64,000 nt of DNA from Gigaspora rosea (Eukaryota > Glomeromycota > Glomeromycetes > Diversisporales > Gigasporaceae): assembly GCA_003550325.1 (NCBI GenBank), contig QKWP01000663.1:183315-247314 (forward strand), in the 5' to 3' direction. The notes beneath the pieces were generated by a model. It saw only the letters and a list, made by a program, of their open reading frames with translations, was not told where the DNA came from and ran no database searches. This document shows positions 55,974-64,000 of the stretch, one piece after another (position 1 is the stretch's first letter; every line of letters starts with the position of its first letter). The translations under genes were made by a program, and so were the position numbers.

Positions 55974-57428
55974 ACGTGCGCCATTTTACTATGAGTTAAA
56001 GATCAAAAAAAATTTATACAGTATAATAAATTAAAATTACATAGCGAATATATGTTCCTGCCATCTTGAACTATTAATCATAACGTCAGCTTTGCATCAT
56101 ATATAATTAATAATCAGTTGCATCAGATTTGTATCATAAAGTGTGACCTACATGTGGGGTCATATACCATATTTTTGCGAAATAACAGGCTGGGAATTAT
56201 TTAGAAAATCGTCCCTAAAAATAGTATATATAGTTTCAAAATAACACCCTGACACGTCTCAAAATAATGCACCCCTATATGTAGTTGTTAAGTATGAAGA
56301 TCATTTATTATTAAATTAGCGATCTAAATAGAATATATCTTTTCTCAATTGAGAATTCTTGTTATACAAGATGCTACTATTTCGATTATTGGTCCATTAC
56401 AATAAACTCAATTATTCTATAATACAGTATTTGACTCTTTCTTAACACTAAGCCTAACTACTTTCTGCTTAACTATGCTTTAAAATTCTTTTTTACATTT
56501 GGTATAGTAATATAATGAATGAGTTCAAAAGTTGTTTGCTATTTGCTAATGGTATGTCTAAATTAAGCTAAAGAATACCAACTTAGAAAAAAAATAAAAC
56601 TTGATAACAATAACCTGGAACTAATCCTATAACGTATAGTAAATACGTATATATATGTGTTGTTTTAGTTTATACTCACATATTTAGAATAGCATTAAAT
56701 TACAAAATACAAGTTTTATATGCATCTATAAAACACATTGCTTATTTAGAAAATTGAGCTCAATGGAAAATCTGACTTGGCAAAAAAATCAATATATGTC
56801 TCGAAATAACGCCCTAGAATTTACTCTAATTAACGCACCTATACTCAAAATATTGTGCCAGGGTGCATTATTTCACGAAAATATGTATACAAAAATCTTT
56901 ATTCCTTTCAATAATAAATAAATGAAAATCATTACTTCTACTAAAAAAGAAATCAGCATAGGCTATGACCAAAAGTTGATTCAAACCATCCTTCTTACAT
57001 TTTATGTTCATATTCATGTGATCGTGCTAGTAATAATAATATTATTATATTCATAGTACTGTGTTATTATAATACACTATTATGTAGCTAGATTATAGTT
57101 GGTTATAGTTAGAGTTAGGGTTGGTATTAAAGTTTATGATAAATTATGAGAGGAACGTTTTTATTAGTATGTGGATTCCAGGGGTATAAAATAAAATTGA
57201 AAATTCTCAAATCAGCATTGTATAAGGATATAGTGTAATTTAAATTAAATTTATTAGTATATGATATATTTTAAATTTAAACTTAAACAAACAATTAAAT
57301 TACAAGATATAACATTTGTATACATTTCTACATAATAAAACTGATTGAACCATGCTATGCAAATTATCATTGTAATAACAATATTAATGTTTGCCTTATT
57401 TGTTCTATTTACTCAATTATCAAATAAG
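55877..57428. repeat. 1,552-bp direct repeat, first copy
   Basis: Collinear and apparently identical to 57464-59015 at a constant offset of 1,587 bases; no difference was found where lines were compared. It contains the right part of a Harbinger-like MITE and the element 56168-56886. See the N at 57463. Confidence 0.85.
56168..56886. mobile_element. Element with ATATTTTYGYGAAATAA ends (duplicated at 57755-58473)
   Basis: Left ATATTTTTGCGAAATAACAG; right, read inward, ATATTTTCGTGAAATAATGC then ACCCTGG. The interior has AAATAACRCCCT words. No coding capacity. Confidence 0.5.
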
Positions 57429-57463
57429 AATTGATCTTTTATCATTGTGTATTACCTCTTTTN
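57429..57463. other. Allele-specific tail and single-N assembly join
   Basis: The 34 bases AATTGATCTTTTATCATTGT..CCTCTTTT directly before the N equal 59604-59637. So after the 1,552-bp repeat the first copy skips what lies at about 59016-59603 in the second copy. The N at 57463 is the only ambiguous base in the window. Confidence 0.85.
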
Positions 57464-59015
57464 CCAAAATTTTGACCCCCCTATTTTAGTCAGGTCTTCA
57501 TATTAAATTTCCAGTTTTTCAGCCCCCCCTAGGAAATCAGCTGATTTCTGGCCCTCCCTTACGTGCGCCATTTTACTATGAGTTAAAGATCAAAAAAAAT
57601 TTATACAGTATAATAAATTAAAATTACATAGCGAATATATGTTCCTGCCATCTTGAACTATTAATCATAACGTCAGCTTTGCATCATATATAATTAATAA
57701 TCAGTTGCATCAGATTTGTATCATAAAGTGTGACCTACATGTGGGGTCATATACCATATTTTTGCGAAATAACAGGCTGGGAATTATTTAGAAAATCGTC
57801 CCTAAAAATAGTATATATAGTTTCAAAATAACACCCTGACACGTCTCAAAATAATGCACCCCTATATGTAGTTGTTAAGTATGAAGATCATTTATTATTA
57901 AATTAGCGATCTAAATAGAATATATCTTTTCTCAATTGAGAATTCTTGTTATACAAGATGCTACTATTTCGATTATTGGTCCATTACAATAAACTCAATT
58001 ATTCTATAATACAGTATTTGACTCTTTCTTAACACTAAGCCTAACTACTTTCTGCTTAACTATGCTTTAAAATTCTTTTTTACATTTGGTATAGTAATAT
58101 AATGAATGAGTTCAAAAGTTGTTTGCTATTTGCTAATGGTATGTCTAAATTAAGCTAAAGAATACCAACTTAGAAAAAAAATAAAACTTGATAACAATAA
58201 CCTGGAACTAATCCTATAACGTATAGTAAATACGTATATATATGTGTTGTTTTAGTTTATACTCACATATTTAGAATAGCATTAAATTACAAAATACAAG
58301 TTTTATATGCATCTATAAAACACATTGCTTATTTAGAAAATTGAGCTCAATGGAAAATCTGACTTGGCAAAAAAATCAATATATGTCTCGAAATAACGCC
58401 CTAGAATTTACTCTAATTAACGCACCTATACTCAAAATATTGTGCCAGGGTGCATTATTTCACGAAAATATGTATACAAAAATCTTTATTCCTTTCAATA
58501 ATAAATAAATGAAAATCATTACTTCTACTAAAAAAGAAATCAGCATAGGCTATGACCAAAAGTTGATTCAAACCATCCTTCTTACATTTTATGTTCATAT
58601 TCATGTGATCGTGCTAGTAATAATAATATTATTATATTCATAGTACTGTGTTATTATAATACACTATTATGTAGCTAGATTATAGTTGGTTATAGTTAGA
58701 GTTAGGGTTGGTATTAAAGTTTATGATAAATTATGAGAGGAACGTTTTTATTAGTATGTGGATTCCAGGGGTATAAAATAAAATTGAAAATTCTCAAATC
58801 AGCATTGTATAAGGATATAGTGTAATTTAAATTAAATTTATTAGTATATGATATATTTTAAATTTAAACTTAAACAAACAATTAAATTACAAGATATAAC
58901 ATTTGTATACATTTCTACATAATAAAACTGATTGAACCATGCTATGCAAATTATCATTGTAATAACAATATTAATGTTTGCCTTATTTGTTCTATTTACT
59001 CAATTATCAAATAAG
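57464..59015. repeat. 1,552-bp direct repeat, second copy
   Basis: Begins in the middle of a Harbinger-like MITE (CCAAAATTTTGACCCCCC) immediately after the N, and continues unchanged to CAAATAAG, where a MITE (59015-59452) follows. Starting inside a repeat is what one expects of a contig end. Confidence 0.85.
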
Positions 59016-59452
59016 GCCATACAAAATAAATTTCTTGGTTTACATAACATAAAATAAAATTTTTGACCCAGCCACCTGGATTTTTTTTTAAAAAATTTTT
59101 TTTATATATCCAATTAATAAATTGTTGCATATTCTATGCCTAATGGAATTGTTACATAAAACATTTCATTTGTAACCTGGTCCCACCTCCAGAATTGAAT
59201 AAAAACAGAAAAATTCATCTCTGACACATTAAACTGGATTCTTCCAAATTTATCACATACAAATCAATAACAATACTGTATTTGGTTAAGGTTGATTTGG
59301 TACTATCATTGTACAACCCCACCAGGGGTCTAGACCCGTTGACCTCATTTCTATTGTCTAATTAAAAAAAAAAATAAAAAAAATAAATTTATAGTTTTCA
59401 ATTTTTGGACCCGGCCGGGTTATGTAAACCAAGAAATTTATTTTGTATAGCC
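59015..59452. mobile_element. PIF/Harbinger-like MITE, 438 bp, TAA target
   Basis: Ends GGCCATACAAAATAAATTTC and GAAATTTATTTTGTATAGCC, TAA on both sides (59012-59014, 59453-59455). Terminal complementarity extends through TTGGTTTACATAAC. Absent from the first copy of the flanking duplication. Confidence 0.8.
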
Positions 59453-59455
59453 TAA

Positions 59456-60602
59456 TATAAGTCATTTTTCAATTTTTATCAATTAAAAAATAACTCAAGT
59501 TAATTCTTAATAATAATAACTATGTATTTATTAATGTTGATAATAAAGATAACAAATTTATATAGTTCCTTTGGTACTGCAATTTTTTTATTTATTATAC
59601 ATGAATTGATCTTTTATCATTGTGTATTACCTCTTTTTTTTACCATATTTATTATTTTAAAGAACATAGTTTTAAGACTTGTGAGATCTTTGATCAAACA
59701 TTAGATATCTTTATAGAAAAATAATAGTTAGAATTCACCATTATAGGTATTAATTTGTTAAAAAAAATCAGAATTTTCAATATGTTCAAATTACTAATTA
59801 CATTACTAAAATATACATGAGCATAGACTACATTCGTTTGATATATGTAATTCTAATTTGTATTTATTATTTAGACTTGCATATAACAATTTTTTACTTT
59901 TTCTTTTTATAGAATTTTTCTATTAATTGGCCAATGCATACAATTTTAAATATCTTTTTAATAATAAAAAATAATGTCAATTAATAATTCAAAATGATGT
60001 GAAATACTGTATTTATATTAAAAAATTTTATTAACTAGTCAAATTGGAGAATTTATCACATAATCTGAAAATTCATTTTCAAAATACAAAGCAGCACTTC
60101 AAAATCCAATGTGCCCTATTTCCCTAGTAATAACAATAATAATAATAGTAATAATAATATTATTATTATTATTAGCATTTTAAATTTATGATTAACAATT
60201 ATATATATATAATATATACAGTTATATTATTATAAATTTGGCTAAAACAAAAGGTTTATAAAAAATAATTAATATACTATAGTATAAATAAGAAAACAAA
60301 TAGCTTAAAGATTTCAATAAATAGCCATTGTCCTTATATTTCAAATCTAGCTAAATAAGAAATAAAATGAGATATGGTTAATAACTTATTGTAAGTAGTT
60401 ATATTCTTTTTTTGATTATTGTAGTTGAGTTTGGGTGTTGTATATTTTCTTATCAGGATTTTGATCATAAGTTATCATAAAAATTCTATTACAAAACCTG
60501 CTCATTATCTCAATAACATATAGTATGTTCAAGTAAATAATAAGATCAATATTGCTGCAATTAATTTGTAGTTCTTTATATAATTATAATTTTATAGCTT
60601 TC
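59456..60602. other. AT-rich interval with a microsatellite and one satellite unit
   Basis: AATAATAATA/TATTATTATT palindromic microsatellite at 60128-60175. At 60465-60590 AAAATTCTATTACAAAACCT, GCTCATTATCTC and ATAACATATAGTATG match one unit of the 49440-50170 satellite. No gene. Confidence 0.45.
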
Positions 60603-60617
60603 AATATTAATATCTAA

Positions 60618-61630
60618 GGGCGTGGCGACTTAGGGAAGTTGGTAAGTTGTCACCCCCAAGTAGCAGGTCTAGAGTTCAAATCCCACTAGCGACGCTTTTG
60701 AAAAATAGACCTGTGTTCCGGTAACTGTGTCTTGTCGATTGGTTGGGTACACTACCTTTAGTCCTTGGTTACCATCTTGAATGGGAGCTTTCAGATAAAA
60801 TTGTATCTCATTACACAGATAACTTCAAGGAACCAGAGAAACAGAAACCCATTTGGCAAGTCCCGAGTGGAGAGGTAGCTAGACTTTCGATGGTACCGGG
60901 GAAAAGGATCTTAGAGGTGACTGACTGGAAAACTGGACGGGCAAGAGCCCCTAGGCAAAAGGGGCCCACCAACCTGGCCGCTGGAGTCGTACCGGAGAAA
61001 AAGGTCATGTATTATAGAAGCATGAACCAAAGAAAGGGAGACCTTAGGCACTTAAAGCCTGGCAGACCGATCCTTCCGGGCCAATTGGATTGGTAGTCTG
61101 GGATAACAGGGAAAAAGGATCCAAAGAGTGACTGACCGGGTACTGGGGTCTAGTGAACTCCACAAGGGCAGTAGTAGGTAATGCTAGCGGTTGCAGGGTA
61201 ACCCCTGACTGCAAGTTGTTTGCCTCGGTGAATGCGTAAGTTACTGAAAGTGTAGATGAATACCTATGGGGGACAGGTATCACTCTACCAGGTTTACCAC
61301 AGGGGCAAATGCCCTCCAATAGGTGTTTGGCTAAAGACTCAGGGTACTTTTAATAGTGAATTACTTGAAAGGGTATATTGGAAGGAACATTGAACATGGG
61401 TAGAAGCCAGAGAGTTTAAATAGGCAATCCCCTAGTTGGGTTGCAGGTATGGCATCTAGTGTAGAACCTTCGGGCGGACTACTTAAATTAGACAACCAAA
61501 AGTTGTACGTGTGGCTAGTTACTCTCATTATACAAATGTAATATGTGGCACAGTCATATTGACCGGGCCAACCCGTTTAGACCAATAAAGTGCTAGGGTA
61601 CCTAAGTGGTCACCTTAATATTAAAAAAAA
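60618..61630 (+). mobile_element. tRNA-headed ~1-kb retroposon, copy 3 (best preserved)
   Basis: Perfect 15-bp target duplication AATATTAATATCTAA at 60603-60617 and 61631-61645, and a 3' A-run at 61623-61632. These are marks of LINE-mediated retroposition. The first 76 bases fold as a tRNA. The body is much richer in GC than the surroundings and shares long phrases with 2434-3386 and (minus) 11151-12306. The 3' part includes GTTTAAATAGGCAATCCC, GTGTAGAACCTTCGGGCGGA and ACAACCAAAAGTTG. A 117-codon open frame (60743-61096) is not conserved in the other copies. At about 1 kb it is long for a SINE; it could be a composite or a new class. Confidence 0.85.
60620..60695 (+). other. tRNA-like head with A and B boxes
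   Basis: The acceptor-like strands GCGTGGC (60620-60626) and GCGACGC (60689-60695) pair at six of seven positions. D-arm CTTA/TAAG, A box TGGCGACTTA..GTTGG, B box GAGTTCAAATCC. The anticodon loop region is CCCCCAAG. It probably drives Pol III transcription of the element; not a working tRNA because stems are mismatched and the loop is oversized. Confidence 0.65.
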
Positions 61631-61645
61631 AATATTAATATCTAA

Positions 61646-62640
61646 TTTTTTATATAAATATCAAATAAAGCAAGTATTATAATTGTACAGTGTCTTAATT
61701 TTATTTTTTATTTTTAATTTCTTTACAATTTTAATTGGGTTGAATTCAAAAATTCAAATTTTAAATTTGAAGCTGGTCTCCAATAATACCTTCTCAAGAT
61801 CAATTAGTTGATTATTGATAAAGCAGATTTGATTTTAATGATTTCAGACAACTTGATGTTTCATTATAGATCTTTATACCAGACTAGATTGTGTTTTCAT
61901 AATGTTTAAGAGGGCAGTTGATATAATGAATAAAGGTAAAATTCAGATCTATGGGTTTTGTTATATAAGGGTGTTTTCACTCAATGGAATCAGAAGTAAT
62001 TTTGATTCTATAAGTTATTTTGCAACAAAATATTTAAATTTATAAAATTATTAAAAGAGAAGCTGGCACAACTGAAGTTGAAGCTTCGGCAGCTCGTTAA
62101 ATAGAAAAATTTTATAAAATTTTTTTAAAGGCATATTGAAGATATGAAAGTTTGCTCAAACATTTAATTCTATAAATATCTATTTATCTTTGAGTGTTGT
62201 CATGATTATTATTTATCATTTGATTGAGATGCTTGAGAACACCCTAACTCATATAATAGTTAGATATATCTTAGTATAATTTGTTATATTAATATCAGAT
62301 CTAACACTAATACTAATAATTGACAAATTTCTTTATTAAGTTCGATGCAAAGAATTTTGTGATTTTATATAACTTGAGCCGGCTATCATATAACCAGGGT
62401 CAAATGAGTAATGATTATAAAATTTTCATTGAAATGTGAATATTTGGCTAACCTGGTTCTATATCATAATGATTTCATTTCTAGTATGTACATAGTATTA
62501 TATGTATATATAATATGTCAATTAAAATTTGTGTTAGAGGGCTTAGATCTGCACTCTGCCACATTCCGGTGCTGGGAGAGTGCTAAAGAGACAATATGTT
62601 GAGTTAAGTTCATTTTAAAAACACACAAGGCTGTTATATA
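61646..62640. other. AT-rich interval upstream of the LINE ORF1
   Basis: No gene seen. It may include the 5' untranslated region of the LINE; GGGGAGAAAGCCCTAAAATC at 62641 directly precedes its first open frame. Confidence 0.3.
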
Positions 62641-62688
62641 GGGGAGAAAGCCCTAAAATCAAGAAAAAGAAAGTTTACAAGTCTTAAT

Positions 62689-64000
62689 ATGGATGAAATC
62701 CAGGGAAAACGCACAAAGACCCATGATACTAGGTCGAAATCTATTAACATGAAAGATAAAACGAATGTGCCGCAAGAAAGCTCAACTACCTCAAAGGAAT
62801 TAGAAAACGGACAGGAAAAGCAAGTAGAAACCTCTAATAACACATCTGTAGATTGGTCAGAAGACCTAGAATTCTCTTTGGAAAGAACCCAACAGACACA
62901 GGTTCAAGCTACTCCAAAGAAAGGGAAAATTCACCGGGAAATATGAAAGAACGTTCTGGAAAAACTGCAGAGAATGATGATGTGATGAACATGATCATGC
63001 AGAAAGATGATCCGAACCTGAATTTGGGTGACAATGCAATAAATTCAAAGATTAAATCATCTGAAGACCGTCAGTGGTCTAGTTTATTTACTAAACTAAG
63101 AAGTGGTAGTCAACATACTCTAATTTAGCTCCCAGTGACAGAATCCATACAAAAAATGACAACACATTAATCTTTGATATACAAAATTTTGAGAATATAT
63201 CAATTAATGATATTGTAGGTGCTTTATATGCAAAAATGGGAGATGATTTGATTGCAGCTAGGCCGCATGATAAAAGAGGAAAGCGTCAATATCTTGAGGT
63301 TGTTTTTATCAATCAGGAGAAGCAACAATTTTATGCTACAAATGGAATTGTTATCTTCAAACAAACATTACTAGAGTATATCCCAGTTAATCTTAGACGC
63401 AATTTCATGCATGTCAAGTTACGAAATGTTCCAATGGGACCCAAGGATATTATTTCAAGATGGATTAAAGAGGCCACTGAGGACTTGGGCTGTGTTTCTT
63501 CGATTAAACCATTGGTTTATGAAGGGACACCAGCATGCACAAACCAGTGGATTGTCATGTTTGAGACAACAGATGACCCAGACCTCGTTAAGAGAATTCC
63601 TAGACACACTCACATATGGATTAGAAAGTCACTTTGGAGTGGAAAGAGGCTCCCAAAGTTTGTTTTTACTGTGACAAAGAAGGGCATATCAAGAGGGACT
63701 GTGAAGAGCTTAGAAAGTCAATTGAATTTAGACAATGGCAAAGGAAACGTGGAATGCAAGCAAATAATCAAACAAAAATACAAAGTCAGAATAAAATAAT
63801 ATTTAGTGTGGATAACCCATATGTAACAGATGGGGCACAAAGTTCGAACATAGAAGATAATACCAATGAGAAGGAAGTAATATGTGATGAAAATAGTGAA
63901 AACTCAGAACAGGCAACAAATGGAATTTCTCTAGTTAATCAAGTCAATGAAGTTTTACAAAAGGAGGCTAACATAGTACATACCTCAGAAAGTGAGAAAG
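62689..64000 (+). pseudogene. LINE ORF1-like (zinc-knuckle) protein with serial frame changes, runs off the window
   Basis: From ATG 62689 a polar N-terminal region (MDEIQGKRTKTHDTRSKSIN..) continues in another frame near 62940 (KERSGKTAENDDVMNMIMQK..) and in a third before 63236. The third holds the main domain (YLEVVFINQEKQQFYATNGI, LRRNFMHVKLRNVPMGPKDI, TNQWIVMFETTDDPDLVKRI), resembling the RNA-binding ORF1/DUF4283-type region. Near 63640 the reading moves frame again to KVCFYCDKEGHIKRDCEELR, a CCHC knuckle (C-x2-C-x4-H-x4-C), then an acidic open tail to the window edge. Three shifts argue for a decayed copy. The reverse transcriptase would lie beyond the window. The family assignment is from motif memory. 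Confidence 0.65.

Noticed and set aside
60743..61096. 117-codon ORF inside the retroposon
   Set aside because: The other two copies have stops and indels in the same region with no protein-level conservation.
1..64000. Bacterial operon, phage, plasmid or CRISPR features
   Set aside because: Base composition, spliceosomal introns, MITEs and LINEs indicate a eukaryotic genome; nothing bacterial was seen.

Overview
This 64-kb window is AT-rich eukaryotic DNA that looks like an arbuscular mycorrhizal fungus (Glomeromycotina, Rhizophagus/Gigaspora type). This placement is an inference from four things: the base composition; intron-bearing genes with GTAAGT/GTATGT donors; degraded copies of the large protein-kinase families these fungi carry (a QDPETK-type segment, a RDLHNGNIL-like catalytic loop, a DIYSLGVI segment); and a membrane protein whose C-terminal helix I associate with lineage-specific glomeromycotan families. 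No rRNA or intact tRNA gene and no bacterial signature was seen.

Only three genes look intact. One is a single-exon, secreted, Thr/Ser/Pro-rich protein, probably GPI-anchored (28075-28653, +). The other two form a divergent pair in the one relatively transposon-poor island: an eight-exon multi-pass membrane protein (44926-46448, -) and a four-exon secreted or type-I-like membrane protein (47273-48819, +), separated by about 820 bp that must hold both promoters. Gene wrecks include an O-methyltransferase broken by three MITEs (20524-22587), a kinase inside a hAT-like transposon (5424-7315), another kinase fragment (39775-40025, -), a hAT transposase (32420-34070) and two LINE fragments (36496-37663 and 62689-64000).

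The rest is a mosaic of nested repeats. Left part (1-13.6 kb): a broken copy of a large foldback element (about 1.77-8.99 kb) is interrupted by MITEs, a tRNA-headed retroposon, and a 3.8-kb insertion that itself contains the kinase-carrying hAT-like element. It is followed by a three-level nest at 10.97-12.65 kb. Middle (13.6-44 kb): MITEs of several superfamilies (TA, TWA, 8-bp and 9-bp target duplications), a second hAT-like element with an 8-bp duplication (29101-31115), the hAT transposase remnant and a 5'-truncated LINE with poly(A) and target duplication. Right part (49-64 kb): degenerate satellites, the most complete copy of the foldback element (50799-55098), a 1.55-kb exact duplication across the single N at 57463 that is probably an unmerged allelic overlap, the best copy of the tRNA-headed retroposon (60618-61630), and the start of a degenerate LINE ORF1 that runs off the window.

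The most interesting material is (i) hAT-like elements carrying host-like gene pieces, (ii) a roughly 1-kb tRNA-headed retroposon family with three copies, (iii) a 4.3-kb foldback family with a nested second copy, and (iv) the haplotype or assembly duplication at the N. All similarity statements come from reading the sequence by eye; no alignment or database search was run.
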